From assembly GCF_022968395.1 (NCBI RefSeq), contig NZ_JALJQZ010000006.1:62001-126000 (forward strand): 64,000 bases of DNA, given 5' to 3'. This document shows positions 55,270 to 63,963 of this stretch, one piece after another; positions within the stretch are counted from its first letter, which is position 1, and the number at the start of each line of letters is the position of its first letter. Position numbers and translations under genes: made by a program. A model generated the notes under the pieces. It saw only the letters and a program-made list of their open reading frames with translations, had not been told where the DNA came from and did not search any database. Source of the DNA: Affinirhizobium lemnae (lineage in GTDB: Bacteria; Pseudomonadota; Alphaproteobacteria; Rhizobiales; Rhizobiaceae).

Positions 55270-56421
55270 ATGAATTTTGATTATGATGTCCTGCTGATTG
55301 GCGGGGGGATTACGGGCCTTATGGCCGCACAGAAACTAAGCGATTTGGGATTAAAGGTTGCTCTTGTTGAAAAACATACAACTTTTGCGTCTGGGCCTTC
55401 TACCAGAAACGAAGGTTGGCTCCACAGGGGCACCTATCACGCTTCATCTATCCGTGATCGTAAGGCGGCGATTCAGGTCGCGAGAAGATGCATTTATGGT
55501 CACAAGCAGTTGCGACGTTTCTCGCCAGAAGCAGTAGAAGATCCAGATGTTCTGCCGTTGGCGTTGATTCGGCGTGAGGATACTCTTTCGGAGGTCATTT
55601 CCCGATGGGACGAGGCAGACGTCAAGTACCGACCGATATCTCGGGCCGAAGCTGAGAGAATTGTTCCGGATGCTACATTTGAAAATGTTTCGGGTATTTT
55701 CCAGGTTGCAGATGTCAGCCTTAACACCCGAATTCTTTATCGCAAGCTCCTTGCGCTTGCACAAAAGTCCGGGTGCAGTTTCTACCTAGGTTCTGAAATT
55801 GAGGTGATCGACGGTCAGGCTGTGGTCATGAGGGACCAGGCTGGAGTACGGATGACATTGAAAGCGAGCACTGTGGTCTATTCCTCCGGTATTGGCGCCA
55901 AGGAGATATTTAGAAAACACCACGGTATTGATCTGCCGATTCGGTATTGGAAAAGCCATCTTGTTGTAACCAAGCGACTGGCGCATGCCGGAATCTTCTT
56001 CCTTGATCCGCATGAAGCGGCAATGATGCACCATGGTGACGTGAGCATCATCGGGTTCAACGAAGACGCATTGATGTGTGCCGAGCCTTCGTATGATGTA
56101 CTCAAAGACCGGGCGGAGAATCTGCATCGCGGAATTTGTCGGATTTTTCCGTCCTGGGATAGTCGCGGCTCACTCGATGTCGCTTGCGTGAAGGTCGATT
56201 ACGTGACCGATCTTGCCGGTGCCCGTTCGCTCAACATCGCCATCAGCGAGCCGGTTCCAGGTCATGTCGTCGTTTTGCCTGGCAAGATGACTGAAGCTCC
56301 CTACCTTACAGATGTCCTGACGTCCTACATCCACGATAAGCTCGACAATCCGGCAATCGCCCGCAGACCGTGCGATGAATTTCCAACCCTTGAGGCAGAA
56401 GCAACTCGAGAGGTTGCCTAA
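55270..56421 (+). CDS. FAD-dependent oxidoreductase (DAO family)
   Basis: 383 residues from ATG 55270. The Rossmann dinucleotide motif is DVLLIGGGITGLMAAQKLSDLGLKVALVEKH, followed by GPSTRNEGWLHRGTYHASS and a substrate half with YWKSHLVVTKRL. This is the D-amino-acid oxidase/glycerol-3-phosphate dehydrogenase-like fold. First of four tightly spaced genes with AT-richer codons than the flanks. Substrate unknown; an amine, amino acid or hydroxy acid is typical for the family. Confidence 0.82.
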   Translation: MNFDYDVLLIGGGITGLMAAQKLSDLGLKVALVEKHTTFASGPSTRNEGWLHRGTYHASSIRDRKAAIQVARRCIYGHKQLRRFSPEAVEDPDVLPLALIRREDTLSEVISRWDEADVKYRPISRAEAERIVPDATFENVSGIFQVADVSLNTRILYRKLLALAQKSGCSFYLGSEIEVIDGQAVVMRDQAGVRMTLKASTVVYSSGIGAKEIFRKHHGIDLPIRYWKSHLVVTKRLAHAGIFFLDPHEAAMMHHGDVSIIGFNEDALMCAEPSYDVLKDRAENLHRGICRIFPSWDSRGSLDVACVKVDYVTDLAGARSLNIAISEPVPGHVVVLPGKMTEAPYLTDVLTSYIHDKLDNPAIARRPCDEFPTLEAEATREVA

Positions 56422-56422
56422 C

Positions 56423-57040
56423 ATGAGCTCTGCCGCATTTATAGACGAAATTCGGCGCTTGCGCGGCCTTATGACCATTGGGGACATTGAAGACCTCGTC
56501 GAACGAGGAAATGTCATCTTCGATCCATTCTCGGTGTTGATATCGGCTACGGCAAAAATCGGTACAGGAAACATCATATTTCCTTGCGTTTCCCTCTTCT
56601 GCGTCGATCAGGGGGAGCTCTTGATCGGGGACAATAATACATTCTTCAGCAACTCACTGATTGAGGCAGTTTCCGGTCCGATTGTGATCGGTTCAATCAA
56701 TCAATTTGGCGAAGGTGGTTTCACGGCGAAGACGAACCGACCAAATGCGCGCATCGTTATCGGTGACAACGGTCGATATATCAACGGTGCTTCCGTTTTC
56801 GGGGAAACAATCTTGGGAACAGGAAGCCAGATCCTCGGCGCGATAACTGTAGATAGCTGCCATCTGGAGGCTGGTCATTCCTACAAGGATTCCGACCCAG
56901 ATCTTCGGGCTGGTTTACTGAAAGGTTCTGGCGTTGCTCGCAACCTCACGGTTCCTACAGGTCAGGTCATTCTCGGGAACGGCTTATTCTCTACGAATGA
57001 GATCAAACCTCAGGCCTTCTTTCATCCCAAAGGGAAATGA
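56423..57040 (+). CDS. Left-handed beta-helix (hexapeptide-repeat) protein
   Basis: 205 residues from ATG 56423, two bases after the previous stop. Repeated hexapeptide turns are visible: KIGTGNIIFPCVSLF, LLIGDNNTFFSNSLI, GPIVIGSINQFGEGG, RIVIGDNGRYINGASVFG, TILGTGSQILGAITV. Related to acyl- or nucleotidyltransferase C-terminal domains (GlmU/LpxA-like), but no N-terminal nucleotidyl domain is present. It may acylate a product of the cassette; function not assignable. Confidence 0.7.
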   Translation: MSSAAFIDEIRRLRGLMTIGDIEDLVERGNVIFDPFSVLISATAKIGTGNIIFPCVSLFCVDQGELLIGDNNTFFSNSLIEAVSGPIVIGSINQFGEGGFTAKTNRPNARIVIGDNGRYINGASVFGETILGTGSQILGAITVDSCHLEAGHSYKDSDPDLRAGLLKGSGVARNLTVPTGQVILGNGLFSTNEIKPQAFFHPKGK

Positions 57041-57041
57041 T

Positions 57042-57794
57042 ATGCATAAGGTTGAATTGGGCTTGGGCCTGTTGTCGATCGGACGGCAATGGGGAGTCAA
57101 GGCTGTACATCCTCCCAAGGAGGATGCTGCGCATGCGTTGCTTGAGGCGGCATACTCGAACGGAATAAGTTTTTTCGATACGGCTCCAGCTTATGCCTGC
57201 AGTGAAGCGATCCTTGGCCGAGCGTTGTCCAGCGGTCTTCTGCCGCGAGATGAGATAACGATTGCCACAAAGATGGGTGAGCATTGGTACCCGGCCGAAG
57301 AAGCGGCACGAACCGGACATAGCTTCGATGAACTGGTGAGAAGCCTCGATAACAGTATGAGACTGCTGGGGCGCGTTGATCTCCTGCAACTTCATAAGGC
57401 AACTGCTGCCAATGTCGCATCTCGCGACGTAATCAAAGCGTTCGACCGTGCGGCATCAATGGGAATCACAAGGTTTGGTGCGTCTGTGAGCGATCTCGAA
57501 ACAGCTACCATCGCATGCAAATCGGGCCGTTATCATTACCTTCAATTCCCGTTCAATATAAACAATCGTTCATTGGAACCTGTTTTCGAACTTCTGGCTG
57601 TGCATGGCATGAACGCTATCGTTAACCGCCCCTTTGCAATGGGCGCTCTTGTCCAAGAGGATTCCACAATATCTTCCACTGAGTTATTTCGCTCTATAGT
57701 TAGCATCGGCTTCGCCGGTGTTATCCTAACTGGCACATCATCCATTTCCCATTTGCTGGCGAATGTTGCAGCATTTCAAGGCGCATGCTCCTAA
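57042..57794 (+). CDS. Aldo/keto reductase
   Basis: 250 residues from ATG 57042, one base after the previous stop. Catalytic tetrad: Asp and Tyr in ISFFDTAPAYACSEAILGRAL, Lys in ITIATKMGEHW, His in DLLQLHKATA. C-terminal VILTGTSSISHLLANVAAF is the cofactor-binding end. A short, compact AKR that would reduce or oxidise a carbonyl intermediate with NADP(H). Confidence 0.85.
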   Translation: MHKVELGLGLLSIGRQWGVKAVHPPKEDAAHALLEAAYSNGISFFDTAPAYACSEAILGRALSSGLLPRDEITIATKMGEHWYPAEEAARTGHSFDELVRSLDNSMRLLGRVDLLQLHKATAANVASRDVIKAFDRAASMGITRFGASVSDLETATIACKSGRYHYLQFPFNINNRSLEPVFELLAVHGMNAIVNRPFAMGALVQEDSTISSTELFRSIVSIGFAGVILTGTSSISHLLANVAAFQGACS

Positions 57795-58681
57795 TGTGGA
57801 TGGTTTGTGGTTTATCGGCTGGAGCTTTGCTCGGGCTTTATGATTTTTGGACTAAAAAGGCGATGAATGGAAACAGCGCAATTTCTGTTGTTTTCTGGTC
57901 TTCTCTCTTTGGCGCAATCGCCTGGCTACCCGCATTCTTGCCAATCTCCGAAGGCTTGGGATTTCATGTCGATTGGACCCAAACAAATGTCCAGGAGCAG
58001 TGTCTCATTCTTGTTAAGGGGCTTGCGATGACGTTTTCATGGGTCTTTGCTTACTACTCTGTCCGGGAGCTACCTATGTCGTTCTCGGGAGCAGTAAGAG
58101 CATCCGGACCACTCTGGACGTTCGCCGCCGGTGCTATCGTATTCGGGGAATACCTGTCGCCCCTCCAGCTTTCTGCTGTCCTAGCGTCGATCCTTGCCTA
58201 TTACGCTTTGTCGCAGATCGGCAAAAAAGAAGGCGTTGGCATGCTTAAAAGCTCGCCAGTGTTGATGATGCTGGCCGCGACAATTCTGTCCGCTATAACG
58301 ACAGTGTACGACAAGTTCATCGTACAAAATCTGGGGCTGCCGATCTACAGCATTCAGGCTTATTCCGCACTGCACAGATGTGCGCTTGCCCTTTTTCTGT
58401 TTCTTGTCCTGTCGTGGAAACAGCAACGAGGTTTACCACTACGATGGTCTGCCTATGTCCCATTGGTCGGTCTTTCGTGGGTCGTCGCAGAGATGATATA
58501 CTTCTTTGCAATTGCGGATCCATTAGCAAATGTGACGTATCTATCAATATTCCGGCGTGTGAGTCTTGTTGTTGGGTTTTTTCTGTCTGTTTTACTTATC
58601 GGGGAAAGAAACGTACTGCCGAAAAGCGCAGTTATAGCGATTATCGTTTTTTCAACTGCAATTTTAATTCAGCAGCGGTGA
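57785..58681 (+). CDS. EamA/DMT-family transporter
   Basis: 298 residues with about ten hydrophobic segments (MWMVCGLSAGALLGLYDFWT, GPLWTFAAGAIVFGEYLSPLQLSAVLASILAYYAL, SLVVGFFLSVLLIGERNVLPKSAVIAIIVFSTAILI). DMT proteins move small metabolites or sugars, usually outward. It overlaps the aldo/keto reductase end by ten bases (an ATG at 57794 is an alternative). Ends the cassette. Confidence 0.85.
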   Translation: MLLMWMVCGLSAGALLGLYDFWTKKAMNGNSAISVVFWSSLFGAIAWLPAFLPISEGLGFHVDWTQTNVQEQCLILVKGLAMTFSWVFAYYSVRELPMSFSGAVRASGPLWTFAAGAIVFGEYLSPLQLSAVLASILAYYALSQIGKKEGVGMLKSSPVLMMLAATILSAITTVYDKFIVQNLGLPIYSIQAYSALHRCALALFLFLVLSWKQQRGLPLRWSAYVPLVGLSWVVAEMIYFFAIADPLANVTYLSIFRRVSLVVGFFLSVLLIGERNVLPKSAVIAIIVFSTAILIQQR

Positions 58682-59018
58682 TATTCCTCATTAAAAATGT
58701 GTGGAGTTCATGCAATGAGATTTCGATGTTTTCCAAAGTGAGGCAGATTGGCATTCCAAGCTCCTGGAGATCAGGGCAACAGCTTCCGTCAATGCATTCG
58801 GTCAGAGGCCGTTCAGCAGACGATTGAGATGGATAGGGTCTTTCGGACGTGCGCCAATCGGAAATGTCGCCGCGCCGTTTACCTCTGGCGAACGGGCACA
58901 CGGACAACCCTGCGATCGCCTTTGCCGCTTCGCTATAGCATGGTCCACGCAAATGTGTGCAGCAGTATCTTTGGAACAGAGCCCAGTCGCGCTTCGTTTT
59001 ATTGTCCGACAAAGAATT
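58682..59018. other. Gap without a supported gene
   Basis: About 340 bases after the EamA gene. Short frames exist on both strands, including a 123-codon minus-strand frame, but none has recognisable protein motifs; broken text on the minus strand suggests a decayed gene I cannot name. Confidence 0.4.
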
Positions 59019-59048
59019 GGTCTGACGAACGATAAAGTCCGTCAGACC
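59019..59048 (-). terminator. Terminator of ribB
   Basis: GGTCTGACG and CGTCAGACC form a perfect 9-bp stem with a 12-base loop, eight bases after the ribB stop. On the minus strand AATTCTTTGT follows, a weak U-rich tail. Confidence 0.65.
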
Positions 59049-59056
59049 ACTCTATT

Positions 59057-59698
59057 TCAAGCCGCGAAGGAAGGCTTAGCCTTCGCTGCATCTCTGTCGT
59101 TGAGGTAGGTGATCAGATCCTCGATCGCGATCAGCGGCAGACCATGTTCCTTCGCGAAGATCTGCAGGTCGGGAAGGCGGGCCATAGTGCCGTCATCCTT
59201 CGCCACTTCGCAAATGACGCCGGCGGGAAAACGACCTGCCAGCTTGCACAATTCCACCGCGGCCTCGGTGTGACCGGGACGCGCGCGCACGCCGCCCTGC
59301 TTGGCGCGAAGCGGGAACATGTGACCCGGGCGTGCAAACTCTTCCGGCTTCGATTTTGGATCGACGAGCGCCCGGACTGTCGCTGCACGATCGGCGGCAG
59401 AGATGCCGGTCGTCGTTCCCGGCAGGTAGTCGACCGATACGGTGAACGCCGTTTTGTGAAGCTCTGTATTGTTCGGCACCATCAATGGCAGTTCGAGTTG
59501 ATCGATACGCTCGCCCTCCATTGCAATGCAAACGAGGCCGCGCGCCTTGTTCATCATGAAAGCGATGTGTTCGGATGTGGTGGAATCAGCAGCGACGATG
59601 ATGTCGCCTTCATTTTCGCGGCTATGATCGTCAACCACGATGATCATTCTGCCGCTTTCGATTGCGGCGACCGCTTCTTCAATACTGGAAAAACTCAT
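59057..59698 (-). CDS. ribB: 3,4-dihydroxy-2-butanone 4-phosphate synthase
   Basis: 213 residues from ATG 59698 (MSFSSIEEAVAAIESGRMIIVVDDHSRENEGDIIVAAD). Landmarks are the acidic loop DDHSRENEGD, PGHMFPLRAKQGGVRARPGHTEAAVEL and a typical length for a single-domain RibB, with no GTP cyclohydrolase II fusion. It converts ribulose-5-phosphate to the four-carbon precursor of riboflavin. The frame upstream of 59698 is the riboswitch RNA, not protein. Confidence 0.94.
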   Translation of the reverse strand: MSFSSIEEAVAAIESGRMIIVVDDHSRENEGDIIVAADSTTSEHIAFMMNKARGLVCIAMEGERIDQLELPLMVPNNTELHKTAFTVSVDYLPGTTTGISAADRAATVRALVDPKSKPEEFARPGHMFPLRAKQGGVRARPGHTEAAVELCKLAGRFPAGVICEVAKDDGTMARLPDLQIFAKEHGLPLIAIEDLITYLNDRDAAKAKPSFAA

Positions 59699-59834
59699 TT
59701 CAACTTGCCTTTCAAGGGTTAAGCCATTTCTGGCTGCGTTCTTTGCGTATCCTTTCGGGAACACGCGAAAACTGCCCTTGGGCGAACAGGCATTCACGCG
59801 CGCAGGCCACGGCGGCCCGAGCGCACTCTGCTTG

Positions 59835-59972
59835 CTCTCTTCCATCCGGACTATACCGTCGGCTCCGGAGTTGCACCGGATCTGCTGACCCTTCACCTCA
59901 TCGGCAAAGGCGCTCGCGGGCTTGAGGTTTGCACCTTTTACCGCCGGTGGGGAATTTCGCCCCGCCCTGAGA
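59835..59972 (-). promoter_or_regulatory. FMN riboswitch (RFN element)
   Basis: The minus strand carries the RFN landmarks in order: AGGGCGGGGCGAAATTCCCC, ACCGGCGGTA, AGCCCGCGAGC, GGTCAGCAGATCCGGTG, AACTCCGGAGCCGACGGT and ATAGTCCGGATGGAAGAG. It lies about 137 bases before the ribB start. FMN binding should lower ribB expression; the expression platform between 59699 and 59834 was not resolved. Confidence 0.95.
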
Positions 59973-60042
59973 ACATCTACAAGATAGGTAGATTATCGTC
60001 TCTATTGCAAGTACTTTTGTGAAGATATCGGTACGGAAACTG

Positions 60043-60819
60043 TTAACGATCAAAAAATTCGCGCCATTGGTTTTCGCCAACGAAACAGTCCGATTTGTGC
60101 TCTGCCGCGATCTTCCAGACGTCGACTGGCGGTTGCAGCCCGCTGATTTCCATGATCAGCTTGCGCCGAACGGCCACCTCGAAATCCTCGATCTTTTGAA
60201 CCGGCAGGACGAAGGATCCCGGTCCACCGATGACGCAATCCTTGTAATATCGATCAAGGCCCGTCGTTGTGCCCGAAGGACGCAATACCAGCGCCAAGCC
60301 ATTGATAATGATGCCGGACGCTATGGCCTGATCACGCGCAGTTTCGACGGGGCCGCCCATGTTGTTCGGGCCATCGCCTGACACATCGATCACCTTGCGC
60401 ATTCCTTCGAACCGGTTTCCACCGATCGTCGATGTACCATAAGTAATGGCGGCAGATATGGATGTACGCCGTTGGGTGGCAATCGGCCTTGCCGCCAATT
60501 TGTCTGCGAAAGCTTTTGCATCGGCACCGGTCTCGATGATTTGCCAATCAAGAACGGAAGACGGGTCCACTTCGCCCGCCCATTCATAATAGGTGATGGC
60601 GATCTTGCCGATAAGCCCCATTTTCACGGCATTGATGAAGACTGGATGCTGAAGGGCCGCAACATAGCCTTCACGCTGTATCCTGACCTCTTCATAATCC
60701 ATGGAGCGGGAAGTATCGACGGCGAGAACCAGTTCGACATCCACCTCATTTCCACGCGTTGCAACGGGGACGCTATGAAGGCTGGTCAGGCTCAAGAGGA
60801 CTGCAAGTGTGGAAAGCAT
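60043..60819 (-). CDS. DUF1194 exported VWA-like protein
   Basis: 258 residues from ATG 60819, with GAAGAGAAT before it; the longer frame to 60900 hides a signal peptide. Signal MLSTLAVLLSLTSLHSVPVA, then a von Willebrand-A-like core with MIDAS DTSRSMD in VELVLAVDTSRSMDYEEVRIQREGYVAAL, and VIDVSGDGPNNMGGPV. DUF1194 proteins are common in Rhizobiales; role unknown. It probably binds a metal and a protein ligand in the periplasm. Confidence 0.8.
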   Translation of the reverse strand: MLSTLAVLLSLTSLHSVPVATRGNEVDVELVLAVDTSRSMDYEEVRIQREGYVAALQHPVFINAVKMGLIGKIAITYYEWAGEVDPSSVLDWQIIETGADAKAFADKLAARPIATQRRTSISAAITYGTSTIGGNRFEGMRKVIDVSGDGPNNMGGPVETARDQAIASGIIINGLALVLRPSGTTTGLDRYYKDCVIGGPGSFVLPVQKIEDFEVAVRRKLIMEISGLQPPVDVWKIAAEHKSDCFVGENQWREFFDR

Positions 60820-60928
60820 GGCATTCTCTTCACAAGCATTCGGATATTCGCAACTGTAACACAGGTTGCGCCCAGCACGAGTGAGCGAATGAACGGCCAT
60901 TTCACATTTCGGTGAAAGCTTGAGGCTC

Positions 60929-61408
60929 CTACAGTTTTGTCAGGTCGGTCGGTCGGTTCTGGAGTATGGCCTCCATCGAAAAGAAGCCGGTAACGGTCGA
61001 GAAGTCGAAGTCGGTGATGAGCTTCTGATAGAAGGCGTCATAGCCGCGCATTCCGCGCGTCACGACTTTCAGCAGATAATCCCAGTCCCCGCCAATGCGG
61101 TAGAAATCCACCACCTCCGGCAACTTGTCGACATGCTTGCGAAACGCCTCTGCCCAATCCTTGGAATGATGACGTGTGCGGATCATGACGAAGACGGTGA
61201 GATCGAGACCAACTGCGGGCAGATCGACTGACGCCTGTGACCCGGTAATGACGCCGCTTTCCTGCAATCGCTGCAGCCGCCGTCCGCAGGCGTTTTGCGA
61301 CAAGCCAACTTGCTCAGCCAGCTCACGCTGCGAAAGAGCTCCATTGATTTGCAGGCAAGTCAGGATGCGGCGATCAATATTATCAATTTTTGTGATTTCT
61401 TGGGTCAT
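60929..61408 (-). CDS. Lrp/AsnC-family regulator
   Basis: 159 residues: HTH (KIDNIDRRILTCLQINGALSQRELAEQVGLSQNACGRRLQRLQESGVI) and RAM domain (FVMIRTRHHSKDWAEAFRKHVDKLPEVVDFYRIGGDWDYLLKVV). Divergent from the PLP enzyme gene 98 bases away, which it most likely controls in response to an amino acid. An ATG three codons further out is possible. Confidence 0.88.
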   Translation of the reverse strand: MTQEITKIDNIDRRILTCLQINGALSQRELAEQVGLSQNACGRRLQRLQESGVITGSQASVDLPAVGLDLTVFVMIRTRHHSKDWAEAFRKHVDKLPEVVDFYRIGGDWDYLLKVVTRGMRGYDAFYQKLITDFDFSTVTGFFSMEAILQNRPTDLTKL

Positions 61409-61506
61409 TTGAAACACACTCTGTCAGAATTTGGTAAAAATAGATGATGAAACCACCGTCCTGCAATCGCTAACTTTACCTCACAGGATTTGAGGGGAAT
61501 TTCATC

Positions 61507-62955
61507 ATGGATCAGGGCGTTCAACAGCCGATCAGCGCACTAGCTAGGTTTGAGCAGTCGCTGGTGCGACCGGATATCATTGCGGATCTGGCGAATGGCC
61601 TGATCGGGCGCGATGCCGTTGTGGATGGCCCGTTCGGGACTAAACCGCTTGTCTATGCGGATTATGTCGCATCCGGTCGCGCACTCATGCAGGTCGAGCA
61701 ATTCGTACTCGAGCACGTGCTTCCCTATTACGCGAACAGCCACACCGAGGCTTCCTTTTGCGGGGGTACCATGACACGCATGCGCCGTGAGGCGCGTAGC
61801 CGGATCAGCGAAATCTGTGGCGCCGATTCCCGTTATGCGGTCATCTTCACGGGCTCTGGGGCCACGGCTGGGCTCAACCGTCTCGTCAAGCTTTTCGGCG
61901 CGGATCTGGCAAACACGCGGATTATCCTCGGCCCTTACGAGCATCACTCCAATATCCTGCCATGGCGCGAGTCTGGCGCTGATATTGTCGAGTTGCCGGA
62001 AGCGGAAGATGGCGGTCCCGATCTTGAGGCGCTGTCGCAGTGCTTGGCGGAGTCCAGCCGTTTTGACCGCGTGATTTGCAGCTTTTCGGCAGCTTCGAAC
62101 GTCACGGGGATCGTGACGGATGTGGCGACAGTCACGCGCATGGTCAAAGCTTCCGGCGCAGTGATGATCTGGGATTGCGCCGGGGCCGGGCCCTATGTGC
62201 CGATCCGGATGGTGCCCTCCATTGAGGCCGAAATCGATGCTATCGTTGTCTCGCCGCACAAATTCATCGGTGGACCCGGCGCCTCGGGTATCATGATCGT
62301 TCGGCGCGATGCGGTCGTTCGTGATCTGCCGACCTGGGCTGGTGGCGGGACCGTCCGCTTCGTATCCTCCCACGGGCACGACTACGCACAGAATCTGGAG
62401 GCGCGTGAGGAGGCCGGCACACCAAACGTGGTTGGCGATATCCGGGCAGCTCTTGCCTTCATGGTGAAGGAGGCGATCGGTGCCGAATATATGAAGGAGC
62501 GGCAGCAGGAATTGCGTCAGCGTGCGCTTTCAGCGTGGCGGACGCATCCGAATATTGAGCTGCTCGGCAATCTGGACACGGACCGTCTACCGATCTTCTC
62601 GTTCCGTCTCCGCGACGGGCAGGGAGGCTATGTGCACCAGCAACTGGCAACGCGTATGTTGAGCGACCGCTTTGGTATTCAGGCGCGCGGCGGCTGTGCC
62701 TGCGCCGGGCCTTACGTGCATCGATTGCTGAATATCAGCGATGAAGAGTCAGATCGTCTGCGCGCTGCAATCCTCGCTGGCGAAGAAATGGAAAAGCCGG
62801 GCTTCGTGCGCCTCAACTTCTCAGTTCTGCTGGATGACGCCAAGGTGGATTACATTCTGGCAAACGTCACCCAACTTGCCAGCGACGCCCTGAGCTTTGG
62901 AGAGGTTTACGGTTTCGATCCTGCGCGCGCCATCTTCTTCCCGAAGGCGGCCTGA
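61507..62955 (+). CDS. Class V aminotransferase / cysteine desulfurase-like PLP enzyme
   Basis: 482 residues, longer than typical SufS/IscS (about 400). PLP-site Lys in IVVSPHKFIGGPGASGIMIVRR; VFTGSGATAGLNRLVKLFG, GPYEHHSNILPWRESGADIVEL and FGIQARGGCACAGPYVHRLL with a Cys-rich loop. The pattern places it among SufS-like group II desulfurases/selenocysteine lyases, but no suf genes adjoin it. Control by the divergent Lrp protein suggests an amino-acid catabolic role. Confidence 0.8.
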   Translation: MDQGVQQPISALARFEQSLVRPDIIADLANGLIGRDAVVDGPFGTKPLVYADYVASGRALMQVEQFVLEHVLPYYANSHTEASFCGGTMTRMRREARSRISEICGADSRYAVIFTGSGATAGLNRLVKLFGADLANTRIILGPYEHHSNILPWRESGADIVELPEAEDGGPDLEALSQCLAESSRFDRVICSFSAASNVTGIVTDVATVTRMVKASGAVMIWDCAGAGPYVPIRMVPSIEAEIDAIVVSPHKFIGGPGASGIMIVRRDAVVRDLPTWAGGGTVRFVSSHGHDYAQNLEAREEAGTPNVVGDIRAALAFMVKEAIGAEYMKERQQELRQRALSAWRTHPNIELLGNLDTDRLPIFSFRLRDGQGGYVHQQLATRMLSDRFGIQARGGCACAGPYVHRLLNISDEESDRLRAAILAGEEMEKPGFVRLNFSVLLDDAKVDYILANVTQLASDALSFGEVYGFDPARAIFFPKAA

Positions 62956-62958
62956 GGC

Positions 62959-63963
62959 TCATTTCTCCGCATCGCCCAGCGTGATCTCTGCCAGCAATTC
63001 GATCCGGCGGGCGAGATCCTTTCTGTTGCCGTTCATCGCCGCCAAGGCGAGTTGCGCCGCCTGCTCGCCGATCGCTCTGCGGGGTGATGTCGAGGTAGCT
63101 ATCCGAACAGGCAGCGCGCTCGTTATCTCAAGCCCATTGAAGCCTGCAATGAGGATGTCGTCCGGGACGGCTCGTCCAAGCTTCATGCAGGCAAACAGGC
63201 TGCCTGCCGCCATGTCGTCATTCGAGCAATAGATGCAATCCAGATCCGGATGCCGCGCGAGCAGGCGTTCGGTCAGATCTCTCCCGAGCCGGGAGGATGA
63301 GGCGTCAAGACTGGTTTCGACCGAAACGAAGGTCAGGCCGTTATCCTGAAGGGCTGCCTCAAAACCGGCGCGGCGTTTGATGGCTCGTCTGTCGCGGTCG
63401 ACCGCACTGCCGATATAGCCGATCCGTTTGCGGCCTGATGCAAGAATCGCCTCAGCCATCTCACGCCCAGCTTGCGTGTGAGAAAGACCAACCACGAAAT
63501 CGATTGGCTCACCGTCCAGATCCATGATCTGGATGACGGGAATATCGCTCTGGCGTAGCAGTTTGCGCGTTTCTTCCGGCTGATCTAACCCCGTAATGAT
63601 GAGCGCTGCAGGCTGCCATGACAGCATGTTGCGAATGATGTCGCGTTCCTTGTCAAGGTCGTAGTCACTGACGCCGAAAACCGGCTGCAGGCCAGAGCCT
63701 TCCAATCCGCTGATGATGCCGCCAAGCACTTCCGGGAACACAATGTTGGACATGCTGGGAATGACGACGCCGATCAGATTGGTCCGGCGCGATGATAAGG
63801 AGAGCGCAAGCTGATTGCCGACATAGCCCAGTTGCTCCGCTGCAATCTTGACCTTCTCAATGCTCGCTGCGGATACATCGCGCGCGCCTCTGAGTGCTCG
63901 CGACGCCGTCATTTTGCTGACACCGGCCCTTGCCGCCACCTCTTCCAATGTTGGCTGACGCAT
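62959..63963 (-). CDS. LacI-family transcriptional regulator
   Basis: 334 residues: N-terminal HTH and hinge (TLEEVAARAGVSKMTASRALRGARDVSAASIEKVKIAAEQLGYVGNQLALSLSSRRTNLIGVVIPSMSNIVFPEVLGGI) and a periplasmic-binding-like effector domain. The HTH sequence resembles the GntR/gluconate-operon LacI subgroup. It is convergent with the PLP enzyme (three bases apart); its target operon is probably beyond the right edge, where the upstream region (63964-64000) holds no complete feature. Confidence 0.88.
   Translation of the reverse strand: MRQPTLEEVAARAGVSKMTASRALRGARDVSAASIEKVKIAAEQLGYVGNQLALSLSSRRTNLIGVVIPSMSNIVFPEVLGGIISGLEGSGLQPVFGVSDYDLDKERDIIRNMLSWQPAALIITGLDQPEETRKLLRQSDIPVIQIMDLDGEPIDFVVGLSHTQAGREMAEAILASGRKRIGYIGSAVDRDRRAIKRRAGFEAALQDNGLTFVSVETSLDASSSRLGRDLTERLLARHPDLDCIYCSNDDMAAGSLFACMKLGRAVPDDILIAGFNGLEITSALPVRIATSTSPRRAIGEQAAQLALAAMNGNRKDLARRIELLAEITLGDAEK

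Noticed and set aside
58641..59012. 123-codon minus-strand open frame after the EamA gene
   Set aside because: No motif, no ribosome site, and it runs into the EamA coding end; broken text in another frame suggests a decayed gene instead.
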